This document shows positions 8,163 to 16,868 of a stretch of DNA of 64,000 bases, one piece after another (the first letter of the stretch is position 1; the number at the start of each line of letters is the position of its first letter). The DNA is from Sphingopyxis sp. H073 (GTDB taxonomy: Bacteria > Pseudomonadota > Alphaproteobacteria > Sphingomonadales > Sphingomonadaceae). The notes beneath the pieces were generated by a model. That model did no database searches and was not told where the DNA came from. It worked only from the letters and a program-made list of their open reading frames with translations. The position numbers and the translations under genes were made by a program. The stretch lies in NCBI RefSeq assembly GCF_001468395.1, contig NZ_LNSG01000006.1:124001-188000 (forward strand), given 5' to 3'.

Positions 8163-10241
8163 TCAACCGCGCTTGCGCCGCCCGGCGCTCTCGCGAGTTG
8201 GCCGCGCGCCGCGCATGCAAACGGGTAGCAACCGGATTTCTACGGTATCTTGCAGATGGGCGGTCACTTTGGGTATCTGGTTCACGACATCAAGCAGGAT
8301 CTGGAGGCGTGTGGCGCTCGCGTATCGGTTGGCATTTTCGCCGCCATGCTTCTGACCGAGAAGATCCGACCGAAATTCTTCGAATGTCTGCAACATCTTC
8401 AATTCAGTGCTGACCATATGCCGACCGCTGTGAACCGCCTGTCCCGGCTTTACGAGTTTCAGACGTGGCTTAATGTGAAGCCATATATTTTTGAAAAATA
8501 CATCTCCCAGCGCACGCCCTGTGCGACCGGGTTGGATTTCTGGAAAGAGGTACTGCTCGCCAGCTTCCTTCATGGCTTGGACATAATGCATGAAGCCCAA
8601 GCGACGCAGCTCTTCGCAAACAGGAATCTTACGAACGCTGGTCGCGTTCTTGACGCCGCCCGCAGAAGTTTTCCTGATGTTGACAAAAAAGATACCGTCT
8701 TCTTCGCCGATATCATCGACCAAAAGCTTACAAGCTTCCTCGCGCCGCATACCTGAATACCAGACCAGCGGCATGACCCAATAGGCTGCGTCGTGCCAAA
8801 TCGAGCCTCCCGGCGTCACGGACAAACGCTGAGGCAAATCGACGCCCGTACCGCCGGTCCAGATGCCGAGACGAAACAATTCTTCACCCTGCGCAATCGT
8901 ATAGGGGTCGCGCTCGTCGCGCTCGTCCCTGTCGTCCTCATCGAGGATAAAATCTGAAAAATCGAGAGGCGCCATTGGCGTTTTCGTCGCAAGCCACGCA
9001 CACAATCTCTTGAGGTTGGCGAAATGACGATTGATGGTTCCTACGTCGAGGCCAATCGCGAACGAGATTTCTTCGCCGCGCTCCTCTTCTTCAGTAAGAC
9101 GATCGAGCGCCTCGCTGCAAATTTCCTCCAGCGACATCGCTTCGTGTCGAGGCGACTTATGATGCGACGACGGTAACCGGTTCAACAGGTCGTAAAACTG
9201 GTTCAGGTCTTCCTGGCATGTTGCTGCCATGGCCTTGCCATTATTTGACTTGCCGAACAGAAAGGGCGCGGCCTTGAACTGGCGCTTCTGGCTGGCGCCC
9301 CAGACCTTCGGCTGCGACTTGCGCTTTTTGGGGTTCGCACCCTCGGCCAGGACCGGCGCATCTTCCCGTCCGCGCGCCTTTGGTTTCAGCTCCATATATT
9401 TTTCTACTGCCTGCACCGGGCTAAGGGTGGCATAATGGGTCTGCACATCGGTGAGTGTCGACGCTGACGCAGGCACAATGGTGCTGGCGTTCCACGCGTT
9501 TGGAGGCGCAGGGGCGGAGATCGGGGGAGGCATCGAAGTCAGCAGAGGCGCTCGCCCGAGCGCGTTCATCAGCGCCAAGCTGTGTTCGATCGCCCGAACC
9601 TCGGGGCTGTCGTAGGTTGCCGCGGCCGTCAACCGTGCCCCACACATGACCTGCCGGGCAATTTCGATTCGGTCAGCCGCTGGCTCGATGCCGAGCCGCT
9701 CCAGCAATGCCTTTGCCTCATTCAGCAAATTGCCGGGAACATCGCCGGCTTGGGAAAGCATCGCATAAAGATTGGCGCGGGCCTCTTCGTCCAGCGACGG
9801 AAAGCGCTTGTCGAATGACCCGATGTAATCGATGCCCATATAGTCGTCGAAGCCATTTGCGATGAAATCGCCGTTAAACGCTGCATAGATCGAGAGCATC
9901 TGGTGGAAGCGAGCGGTGACATTGCCCTCACCGTCCTTCTCGATCACCGCCAACTGATGCGCCAGCATGTTGCGATACCGCACCATCTCCTCTCGAAAGA
10001 GATGGTTCACCTGCTCGCTGGTCAGTCCTTCCTGCTCGATCCGTTCGTATAAGCTCATTCGCACAACCTCGCTTCGGCTGGTCATCGCGACCGCGCGCCG
10101 TCGCGCGACCGACTGGTCCTTCGTCAAAAGGCTGACCGTTGTTACGATGGTTATAGGACGTTCAAGCCGTCCAACGAAGCGCACCCGGCGACGCCACCAG
10201 TAGGTGGCCCCGCGACGGTTCACATTTTCGATTGCTGGCAT
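8163..10241 (-). CDS. Tyrosine-family site-specific integrase
   Basis: This large tyrosine recombinase of 692 aa has the C-terminal catalytic set. Arg499 is in YSGMRREEA, a Lys candidate lies in the KTSAGGVKN region, HSGR carries His604 and Arg607, a His lies in LGQKHGG, and the nucleophile Tyr640 is in NRYAS. The N-terminus (RRGATYWWRRRVRF) resembles the DUF6538 arm-binding domain of tRNA-targeting integrases. I chose the ATG at 10241, which follows GGTGGAG; an upstream in-frame ATG at 10280 would add 13 residues. The middle ~250 residues include an Ala/Pro-rich linker and a core-binding domain. The gene's 5' end faces the tRNA-Gln gene, so it most likely inserted the island on its left. Confidence 0.9.
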   Translation of the reverse strand: MPAIENVNRRGATYWWRRRVRFVGRLERPITIVTTVSLLTKDQSVARRRAVAMTSRSEVVRMSLYERIEQEGLTSEQVNHLFREEMVRYRNMLAHQLAVIEKDGEGNVTARFHQMLSIYAAFNGDFIANGFDDYMGIDYIGSFDKRFPSLDEEARANLYAMLSQAGDVPGNLLNEAKALLERLGIEPAADRIEIARQVMCGARLTAAATYDSPEVRAIEHSLALMNALGRAPLLTSMPPPISAPAPPNAWNASTIVPASASTLTDVQTHYATLSPVQAVEKYMELKPKARGREDAPVLAEGANPKKRKSQPKVWGASQKRQFKAAPFLFGKSNNGKAMAATCQEDLNQFYDLLNRLPSSHHKSPRHEAMSLEEICSEALDRLTEEEERGEEISFAIGLDVGTINRHFANLKRLCAWLATKTPMAPLDFSDFILDEDDRDERDERDPYTIAQGEELFRLGIWTGGTGVDLPQRLSVTPGGSIWHDAAYWVMPLVWYSGMRREEACKLLVDDIGEEDGIFFVNIRKTSAGGVKNATSVRKIPVCEELRRLGFMHYVQAMKEAGEQYLFPEIQPGRTGRALGDVFFKNIWLHIKPRLKLVKPGQAVHSGRHMVSTELKMLQTFEEFRSDLLGQKHGGENANRYASATRLQILLDVVNQIPKVTAHLQDTVEIRLLPVCMRGARPTRESAGRRKRG

Positions 10242-10354
10242 CAGGCACTGGCTCCACCCACTGGTAGCAATTGATGCCACTGCGATGGTCGGCCTTGCTC
10301 AGTTAAGGGAGAAACCTGGGGTTTTCCGTCCCTTGGCTGAGGCACAGCACCGGC

Positions 10355-10379
10355 TGGCTGGGGCGGCAGGATTCGAACC
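10355..10379 (-). other. Putative island attachment core at tRNA-Gln 3' end
   Basis: The T-arm and acceptor end of the tRNA gene (CCA at 10355-10357) face the integrase. Tyrosine integrases of this kind usually recombine within such a 3' end and leave a direct repeat at the far island border. No second copy lies in positions 1-8160, so the other border should be left of the window. Confidence 0.45.
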
Positions 10380-10429
10380 TGCGCATGGCGGTACCAAAAA
10401 CCGCTGCCTTACCGCTTGGCTACGCCCCA
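10355..10429 (-). tRNA. tRNA-Gln (anticodon TTG)
   Basis: The minus strand folds as a full cloverleaf of 75 nt. The acceptor pairs TGGGGCG with CGCCCCA, the anticodon stem GCGGT/ACCGC carries loop TTTTGGT with anticodon TTG, and the T-loop is GGTTCGAATCC. The CCA tail is encoded. It remains intact beside the island integrase. Confidence 0.97.
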
Positions 10430-10485
10430 ACGCGCCGGTGCGACGCGCGCTCTAGAACGCGCGGTCGCCGATTGCAAGGCAGCCC

Positions 10486-11571
10486 TTAGAGCCGCGTGAC
10501 CCAGCCATGCGGGTCGGGCGCGAGGCCGCGCTGGATGCCGACGAGCTTGTCCTTCAGCGTCGTCGTGACCTGCCCGGGACCGCCCGCGCCGATGGTGAAG
10601 CTCGTTTGCCCACGCGTCACCTTGCCGACCGGGGTCACCACCGCGGCGGTGCCGCAGGCGAAGCTTTCGGTCAGGCGACCGCTCTCGGCATCGGCCTGCC
10701 ACTGGTCGATCGAATAAGGCTCCTCGCGCACCGTCAGGCCGGCGTCGCGCGCGAGCGTGATGATCGCATCGCGGGTGATGCCGGGCAGGATCGTGCCGGT
10801 CAGCGGCGGGGTGACGATGCTGCCGTCGTCGAACACGAAGAACATGTTCATGCCCCCCAGTTCCTCGATCCAGCGATGTTCGGCGGCGTCGAGGAAGACG
10901 ACCTGGTCGTGCCCCTTGGCGATCGCTTCCTGCTGCGCGATCAGGCTGGCGGCGTAATTGCCGCCGCATTTGGCGGCGCCGGTGCCGCCCGGCGCGGCGC
11001 GCGTATAATGCTCCGACACCCACAGCGACACCGCGGGCGCGCCCGACTTGAAATAATTGCCGACGGGCGAGACGATGACGAGGAAATGATATTCCGACGC
11101 CGGCTTGACGCCCAGGAACACCTCGCTCGCATACATGAAGGGGCGGAGGTACAGCGCGCCGCCCGCGACCGGCGGGAACCAGTCGGCATCGGCCTCGACC
11201 GCCGCTTTCACCGCGCCGATGAACAGTTCCTCGGGGATTTCGGCCATCGCCATGCGCCGTGCGCTGGCGTTGAAGCGTGCGGCATTCGCCTCGACGCGGA
11301 ACAGCGCCATCGAGCCGTCGTCGAGCCGGTACGCCTTCAGCCCTTCGAAGATTTCCTGCGCATAATGAAGCACCGCCGTCGCCGGATCGAGCAGCAGCGG
11401 CCCGCGCGGCATCACCTGCGCATCGTGCCAGCCCTTCGCGTCCGAATAGCGGATCGAGACCATATGGTCGGTGAAGACGCGCCCGAAAACCGGATCGGCA
11501 ATCGCCGCCGCGCGTACCTCGTCCGCCGTCGGATTCGGGTGCGGCAGGCGGGCGAAAGCGGGAGCAAGCAT
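10486..11571 (-). CDS. ilvE: Branched-chain amino acid aminotransferase
   Basis: This 361-aa fold-type IV, PLP-dependent aminotransferase reversibly transaminates Val, Leu and Ile with 2-oxoglutarate in the cytoplasm. The Schiff-base lysine is Lys201 in the AAKCGGNYAAS segment. LHYAQEIFEGLKAYR near residue 70 and ELGGMNMFFVF near residue 225 are typical of the long BCAT-II type. The ATG at 11571 (MLAPAFARLPHPN) is chosen; the frame stays open 26 codons further upstream but runs into the divergent promoter. It diverges from a MarR regulator with an inverted repeat between them. Confidence 0.95.
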   Translation of the reverse strand: MLAPAFARLPHPNPTADEVRAAAIADPVFGRVFTDHMVSIRYSDAKGWHDAQVMPRGPLLLDPATAVLHYAQEIFEGLKAYRLDDGSMALFRVEANAARFNASARRMAMAEIPEELFIGAVKAAVEADADWFPPVAGGALYLRPFMYASEVFLGVKPASEYHFLVIVSPVGNYFKSGAPAVSLWVSEHYTRAAPGGTGAAKCGGNYAASLIAQQEAIAKGHDQVVFLDAAEHRWIEELGGMNMFFVFDDGSIVTPPLTGTILPGITRDAIITLARDAGLTVREEPYSIDQWQADAESGRLTESFACGTAAVVTPVGKVTRGQTSFTIGAGGPGQVTTTLKDKLVGIQRGLAPDPHGWVTRL

Positions 11572-11616
11572 GGCAAAACCTTGTGATCTGGGGCGTGACT
11601 CGGGACAAGAATATGC

Positions 11617-11638
11617 GCGCCTCTTGCCAAAGAGGCGC
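11617..11638. promoter_or_regulatory. Inverted repeat between ilvE and MarR gene, candidate operator
   Basis: GCGCCTCTT at 11617-11625 and AAGAGGCGC at 11630-11638 are perfect 9-bp arms around 4 nt. The site is centred in the 89-bp divergent promoter region. The size fits a MarR dimer site, so the adjacent regulator may control itself and ilvE. It could also act as an RNA hairpin in either leader. Confidence 0.5.
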
Positions 11639-11660
11639 CGCGCGCGCAACGGTAGTCGCT

Positions 11661-12170
11661 ATGCCGGATGAAAATTTTCTTTCACAAGTTCCCGCCGCCT
11701 CTGCCCTTTTCTTGCGCGAAGAGGAAGTGCGTCGCGGGATCGAATATCTGTTTTTAGGGCATGGCGCGCTGTGGCGCGCGACTGACGTGCGGCTGGCCGA
11801 AAACGGGCTGGGCCGCGCGCATTACCGCGCGCTCTACTTCATCGCGCGCGCGCCGGGGCTGACGATTTCCGACCTGCTCGCCCTGCTCGGGATCACCAAA
11901 CAGTCGCTCGGCCGTGTCGTGAAGGAGCTTGAGGCGCGCGATTTCCTCGCGACGCGCCCCGGCAACCGCGACCGCCGGCAAAAGGAGCTACGCCTGACCG
12001 CCGCCGGGCGCGCGGTCGAGGCGGCGATCTTTCAGCCGCTGCGCGACGCGATGAGCCGCGCCTATACCCACGCGGGGCAGCAGGCGGTGACCGGCTTCTG
12101 GCACGTCAACGAGGCGCTGATGACGCCGCGCGACCGCGCGCGCGCCGCGAAGCTGGGGACCGAAAACTAG
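11661..12170 (+). CDS. MarR-family transcriptional regulator
   Basis: This 169-aa protein has a winged helix-turn-helix at about residues 60-125. LTISDLLALLGITKQSLGRVVKELEARDFL forms the helix-turn-helix, and the wing is RPGNRDRRQKELRLTAAG, a hallmark of MarR proteins. The ATG at 11661 (MPDENFL) is chosen because upstream codons are not protein-like. It is divergent from ilvE and its stop overlaps the end of proC by 4 bp (convergent). It probably binds the inverted repeat at 11617-11638. The ligand cannot be told from sequence. Confidence 0.9.
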   Translation: MPDENFLSQVPAASALFLREEEVRRGIEYLFLGHGALWRATDVRLAENGLGRAHYRALYFIARAPGLTISDLLALLGITKQSLGRVVKELEARDFLATRPGNRDRRQKELRLTAAGRAVEAAIFQPLRDAMSRAYTHAGQQAVTGFWHVNEALMTPRDRARAAKLGTEN

Positions 12171-12997
12171 GCGTCGCCGCGCGCGATGTCGGCGAGTTCG
12201 CGGCCACGGTCGCGCGCCGCGCGCAGCACATTGGTGAGCAGCGCGGCGATCTGGCCGTCGCTGTCGAGCACGTCGAGCCCCGCCTGCGTCGTCCCGCCCT
12301 TGCTCGCCACCTGCGCGATCAGCGTGCCCGGCTTCTCGCCGCTTTCGGCGAGCAGCGCGGTGGCGCCGCCGAAGGTCGCTGTCGCCAGCTTGAGCGCGTC
12401 GTCCGGCGACAGGCCGAGACGTTCGCCCGCCGCCGCATAGGATTCGATCAGCCGGAACACGAAGGCCGGACCGCTGCCGGTGAAGGCGGTGACGAGATCC
12501 ATCGTCATATCGTCGCCGAGCGCGACAATGGTCCCCAGCGGCGCCAGCAACGCATCGACCGCCGCCGCATCGGCGTCGCCGAGGCTGGCCACCGCCGACA
12601 CACCCGCACCGATCCGCGCCGCGAGGTTCGGCAGGATGCGCACCTGCGCCCTTGCATCGGGAAAGCGCTGCGCGAGGTCGGCGAGCGAGACGCCCGCGAG
12701 GATCGAGAGGAGATGGACGTCGTCGGTGACGATGGAGGCGAGGTCGGCGGCGACCTCGCCGAGCTGCTGCGGCTTCATGCCGAGCATGATCCAGTTGGCC
12801 GCGCCGCCGGCCGCCTTCCATTCGGCAAGCGAGACAAAGTGGGCGATATGCTCGCGCGGCTGCGCGAACGGATCGACGATCGCGACCGCGGACGGATCGA
12901 GCCCCGCCTGCAGCCAGCGATCGAGCATCGCGCCCGCCATGTTTCCGCAGCCGACCAGCAGCATCCGGCCGGTGAAATTCGCCAAACTCTTCGTCAT
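12167..12997 (-). CDS. proC: Pyrroline-5-carboxylate reductase
   Basis: This 276-aa enzyme performs the NAD(P)H-dependent last step of proline synthesis. The N-terminal Rossmann motif LLVGCGNMAGAML is at residues 13-25. The C-terminal dimerisation domain carries FTGSGPAFVFRLIE and the ASKGGTTQAGL signature, where the Thr/Gly-rich loop binds the substrate. Length matches the family. It lies between the marR and phoK genes with short spacers and is not obviously part of a proline operon. Confidence 0.95.
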   Translation of the reverse strand: MTKSLANFTGRMLLVGCGNMAGAMLDRWLQAGLDPSAVAIVDPFAQPREHIAHFVSLAEWKAAGGAANWIMLGMKPQQLGEVAADLASIVTDDVHLLSILAGVSLADLAQRFPDARAQVRILPNLAARIGAGVSAVASLGDADAAAVDALLAPLGTIVALGDDMTMDLVTAFTGSGPAFVFRLIESYAAAGERLGLSPDDALKLATATFGGATALLAESGEKPGTLIAQVASKGGTTQAGLDVLDSDGQIAALLTNVLRAARDRGRELADIARGDA

Positions 12998-13018
12998 CTT
13001 GTCCTGTTTCTTCTTTGC

Positions 13019-14704
13019 TTAGCGGCAGCTGCTCTCGGGTCCCGAGAGGAGGTCGAGGCAGCGCCCGTCGATCTTGCCCGCGTCGAGCGGCACGCCGATC
13101 ACCGACGCGAGCGTCGGCAGGATGTCCACCGTCATCACGGCGTTCGGTTGCTCGAATCCGGTAAGCCCCTTGCGCCAGAAGAGGATCGGCACACGGCGAT
13201 CATAATCCCACACCGATCCGTGCGTCGCGACATAGCCCATGCCCGATTCGGGGATCGGGGTGACGCGCGGCTTCAGCACAACAAGGAAATCGCCCGAGCG
13301 CTGCACATTGTACGAGGCGCGCAGCTTGTCCATCAGGCTCCACACGTCGGGCGACCGCTTCGAGATCGGATATTTGGCCAGTTCCTCGCCGGTCACGACC
13401 GCCTCGACCTGCGGATGCGCGCGATAACGGGCGAGCAGTTCGGTCATCGCCGCCTTGCGCTGCGACGGGGTCAGCGCCTTCGACAGATACATGTCGCCGA
13501 ACGGGCCGTCGCTGTAGAGCAGGGGCTGCGGCAGGCCGAGCTTTTCGGCGACCGCCTTGCCCATCGCGTCGGGATCGAGCGCCTTGTCGACGCGCTCGGC
13601 GGCCGGCCAGGCATTCTGGCGGTTGCGTTCGGGCAGGTCGTGGCCGCCATGATCGGCGGTCAAGGCGACGACATAGTCGATCCCCGTCGCGTCGAGCCGG
13701 GCGAAGAAGTCGCCGAGCTCGCGATCGAGCGCGAGCATCTGCATGCACATCTCGCTGCCTTCGGTCCCGGTGCTGTGGCCGACATAGTCGGTCGCCGACA
13801 GGCCGAGGATGAGGAGGTCGGTCGTATCGCCCTCGCCCAGCCCCCGCGCCTGACGGAGCGCCGCGCCCGCCGCGAGCACCGCGCCATCGGCCTCGGGCGA
13901 CGCCATGAAGCGTCGGAAGTCGCCGCCGTCGCGTTGGAAGCGGCCGGTTCCGACACTGCCGCCCTTGTCGAGCGGAATCGCGATGTCATGCGACGCGCAG
14001 TCCGCCGGCAGCGTCGCCGCCGGGCGCGGCTGCGCGATCGCGGCGGCGATCGCGGTGCCCGCCTGCTGCGCGGTCGGCGACAACGTCGTACCCCGGTAGC
14101 CGGTCAGCCCGGTCGGGACGAGCCACATCAGCTCGTCGGCCTTGTGCCCCCCCATCATGATTGCCGCGCGGTCCTTGCCCGCGACCGATACGACCTGCGC
14201 CTTCGGGTTCGCCGCCTTCATCAGGTCGCCGAGCGTCGGCACCAGCAGATGGTTCACCGACGGGGCATATTTTCCGCTGCCGGAGGTCGTGCCGGCGACG
14301 GTCTCGTCCTCGGCGCAATAGACCCGCTTGTCGTCGCGCGAGACCGACAGGTCGAAATAATTGTTGGCGATGATGCCCGTGTGCGCCGGGTGGTTGCCGG
14401 TCAGGATCGTCGAATGGCCGGGGCAGGTTTCGGTCGCGGCGTGCGACTGATAGCCCGCCGGGAAGACGACGCCCGAAGCGAGGCGCGCGAGCCCGCCGGT
14501 GAAGTGGCTGCGATATTCGGCGAACAGGTCGGCCGAGAACTGGTCGACCGCGATCACGACGACAAGTTTGGGCGCGGGGGTTGATGCCGTAACCTTCGCC
14601 GGGGGCGCACCCGAACTCTGTGCAAGCACCGCGCCCGTCGCGGTGATCGAAAGCAGGGCGGCCAGCGTGATTTTTGCGGCGGTGGCGAGCATTTTCGTCT
14701 TCAC
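13019..14704 (-). CDS. phoK: Secreted alkaline phosphatase, PhoK/SPAP type
   Basis: This 561-aa exported phosphomonoesterase of the nucleotide-pyrophosphatase-like alkaline phosphatase group has a signal peptide ending at ...TATGAVLAQ. The nucleophile Thr93 is in TETCPGHST, which corresponds to Thr89 of Sphingomonas SPAP when counted from the internal Met. Metal ligands include Asp54 (AVDQF), the Asn in IANNYFD, and Asp/His in ADHGGHDLP. A GTG start at 14704 is preferred because GGAGAAG lies six bases upstream; the ATG at 14692 would shorten it by four residues. It is divergent from dsbD. No Pho box was recognised. Confidence 0.93.
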   Translation of the reverse strand: MKTKMLATAAKITLAALLSITATGAVLAQSSGAPPAKVTASTPAPKLVVVIAVDQFSADLFAEYRSHFTGGLARLASGVVFPAGYQSHAATETCPGHSTILTGNHPAHTGIIANNYFDLSVSRDDKRVYCAEDETVAGTTSGSGKYAPSVNHLLVPTLGDLMKAANPKAQVVSVAGKDRAAIMMGGHKADELMWLVPTGLTGYRGTTLSPTAQQAGTAIAAAIAQPRPAATLPADCASHDIAIPLDKGGSVGTGRFQRDGGDFRRFMASPEADGAVLAAGAALRQARGLGEGDTTDLLILGLSATDYVGHSTGTEGSEMCMQMLALDRELGDFFARLDATGIDYVVALTADHGGHDLPERNRQNAWPAAERVDKALDPDAMGKAVAEKLGLPQPLLYSDGPFGDMYLSKALTPSQRKAAMTELLARYRAHPQVEAVVTGEELAKYPISKRSPDVWSLMDKLRASYNVQRSGDFLVVLKPRVTPIPESGMGYVATHGSVWDYDRRVPILFWRKGLTGFEQPNAVMTVDILPTLASVIGVPLDAGKIDGRCLDLLSGPESSCR

Positions 14705-14810
14705 GGGCAGCTTCTCCGATTGGGGGGTCGTCAGCGCGGGCTGTCCTCTCGACGAAAGCCGCCTATATGGCAAGCCCGGAACGAAGGACGGCGACAGGCG
14801 GAGTGTGGAA

Positions 14811-16868
14811 TTGCGGAAAGACGTTTTTGTGACAGGCCTGGGACGCGCGCTGCTGGCCCTGCTCGCGCTCGCGATGCTGTCGCTCGCACCCGCGCGCGCC
14901 GAACCGCCGCACATCACGGCAAAGCTCGTCGCCGAATCGCCCGCCCCGACCCCCGGCGGAAGCACGTCGCTCGCGCTGACGATGACGCCCGAGAAGGGCT
15001 GGCACGGCTATTGGACCAACGGCGGCGACGCGGGTTTCGGCCTGTCGGTCGAATGGAACGCGCCCGAAGGGGTCACCGTCAGCCCGTTTCGCTATCCGGT
15101 TCCCGAACCGCTGATCCTCTTCGGCATGATGAACCATGTCTATGAGCATCCCTATGCGCTGCTCGCCGATGTAAAGGTCGACAAGAGCGTCGCGCCGGGA
15201 ACCGACCTGACGCTGACCGGCATCGCCAACTGGCTCGCCTGCACCGACAAGGTGTGCGTGCCCGAAAAGGCGGTGATCTCGGTCGCGCTGAAGGCGGGCG
15301 ACGGCCAGATCGCGCCCGCGACGCGCACGCAATTCGACCCGTGGCGCGCCAGACTGCCGCAACCGCTCGACCGGGCGGGAAAATGGGAGCGCAAGGGCGA
15401 CCGCGTGCGCTTCGCCATCCCGCTGCCGGTTGGCACCACGCTCGACGCGCCGCACCTGTTTCTCGAAACGCAGAATATCGTCGACTACCCGGCAGCGCAG
15501 GGCTTCAGCCGCAACGGCGACTGGATCATCGTCGAGACGGCGGCGAAGGGCGACGCGGCCGGGCGCGCCGAAGGCCTGCTCAAGCTCGGCGACGGCCGCG
15601 GGCTCACCGTGCATTTCGAGCCCGGCGCTGTTCCCGCAAAAGGCGAAACGATCGCGGTCGCGCCCCGCGCGGTCGACATGAACCTGTTCTGGACCGCACT
15701 CGGCGGCGCGATCCTCGGCGGACTGATCCTGAACCTGATGCCGTGCGTCTTTCCGATCCTCAGCCTCAAGGCTTTGAGCCTCGCCCGGTCGGGCGGTGAC
15801 GCGCGCGCGGCGAAGGTCGAGGCGCTGGCTTATACCGGCGGCGCCGTGCTGACCGCGCTGCTGCTCGGCGGCGCGCTGCTTGCGCTTCGCGCTGCGGGCG
15901 AAGAGGTCGGCTGGGCCTTCCAGCTCCAGCATCCGGTCAGCGTGCTCGCGCTGCTGATCCTCGCGATCGCAATCACCATGAACCTCCTCGGCAGCTATGA
16001 GCTCCCTTCGTTCGGCGGCGGCCAGGCGCTCACCGAAAAGAGCGGCGCCGCGGGCGGCTTCTGGACCGGCGCGCTCGCCGCCTTCGCCGCGACGCCGTGC
16101 AGTGGACCGCTGCTCGGCGCGGCGCTCGGCGCGACCTTGGTGCTGCCTGCCTGGGCGGCGCTGCCGATCTTCGGCGGGCTCGGGCTCGGGCTTGCCCTGC
16201 CCTTCCTTGCCATCGGCTTCGTGCCCGCGCTCCGCAAGCGGCTGCCCAAACCCGGACCGTGGATGGCAAAGTTCCGCAAATGGATGGCGCTGCCGATGGG
16301 GCTGACCGCGCTCGCGCTCGGCTGGCTGCTGTGGCGCCAGGTCGGCGACGGTAACCTGATCGTCTGGCCGCTCGTCGCCGTCGCGATGACGGTCGTGCTG
16401 CTCGCCCACTACGGCTCGATCCAGCGCGGCGACCGGCGCGCGTGGCTGCTCTATACGGCGGGGCTGCTGTTCGTCGTGAGCCTGGCGGGAACGGTGAGTG
16501 ATGTGGCGCAGGCCGAGCGGCAGGCCGACGGCGCAGGATCGACCTTCTCGCCCGCCGCGCTTGCCGAGGCGCGCAAGTCAGGCAAGCCGGTGTTCATCTA
16601 TTTCACCGCCGACTGGTGCCTGTCGTGCAAGGCGAACGAGGCAGGCGCGATCAACCGCGAGGCGGTGCAGGCGGCGTTCGAGGCAAAGGGAGTCGTGACG
16701 CTCGTCGGCGACTGGACGAACGGCGACCCCGTCATCACGCGCACCTTGGCCGACCATGGCCGCAACAGCGTGCCGCTCTATCTCTGGTATGCACCGGGAG
16801 CGAGCGAGCCCGAAATCCTGCCGCAGATTCTGACCCCCGGTCTGCTCATCGACAAGGCCGGCGGCTGA
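14811..16868 (+). CDS. dsbD: Thiol:disulfide interchange protein, DsbD family
   Basis: This membrane protein of about 685 aa passes reducing electrons from cytoplasmic thioredoxin to periplasmic thiols. A signal segment (ALLALLALAMLSLAPARA) is followed by a periplasmic domain with Cys pair LACTDKVC. The central membrane domain has redox cysteines in LMPCVFPIL and AATPCSGPL over about eight helices. The C-terminal thioredoxin-like domain has DWCLSCK. No ATG fits; TTG at 14811 (with GGAG upstream) or GTG at 14829 are the candidates. Its stop overlaps the tlyA start by one base, so the two are co-transcribed. Confidence 0.9.
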   Translation: MRKDVFVTGLGRALLALLALAMLSLAPARAEPPHITAKLVAESPAPTPGGSTSLALTMTPEKGWHGYWTNGGDAGFGLSVEWNAPEGVTVSPFRYPVPEPLILFGMMNHVYEHPYALLADVKVDKSVAPGTDLTLTGIANWLACTDKVCVPEKAVISVALKAGDGQIAPATRTQFDPWRARLPQPLDRAGKWERKGDRVRFAIPLPVGTTLDAPHLFLETQNIVDYPAAQGFSRNGDWIIVETAAKGDAAGRAEGLLKLGDGRGLTVHFEPGAVPAKGETIAVAPRAVDMNLFWTALGGAILGGLILNLMPCVFPILSLKALSLARSGGDARAAKVEALAYTGGAVLTALLLGGALLALRAAGEEVGWAFQLQHPVSVLALLILAIAITMNLLGSYELPSFGGGQALTEKSGAAGGFWTGALAAFAATPCSGPLLGAALGATLVLPAWAALPIFGGLGLGLALPFLAIGFVPALRKRLPKPGPWMAKFRKWMALPMGLTALALGWLLWRQVGDGNLIVWPLVAVAMTVVLLAHYGSIQRGDRRAWLLYTAGLLFVVSLAGTVSDVAQAERQADGAGSTFSPAALAEARKSGKPVFIYFTADWCLSCKANEAGAINREAVQAAFEAKGVVTLVGDWTNGDPVITRTLADHGRNSVPLYLWYAPGASEPEILPQILTPGLLIDKAGG

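Noticed and set aside
10242..10280. 13-residue extension of the integrase start
   Set aside because: Possible, but the ATG at 10241 has a better-placed ribosome-binding site and begins the typical N-terminal domain.
12713..14584. 623-codon open frame opposite proC/phoK
   Set aside because: Antisense of two real genes with family motifs; Arg-rich translation.
14763..16409. Long antisense open frame opposite dsbD
   Set aside because: It is Arg/Glu/Gln-rich translation typical of the antisense strand in high-G+C genes; dsbD has full family motifs.
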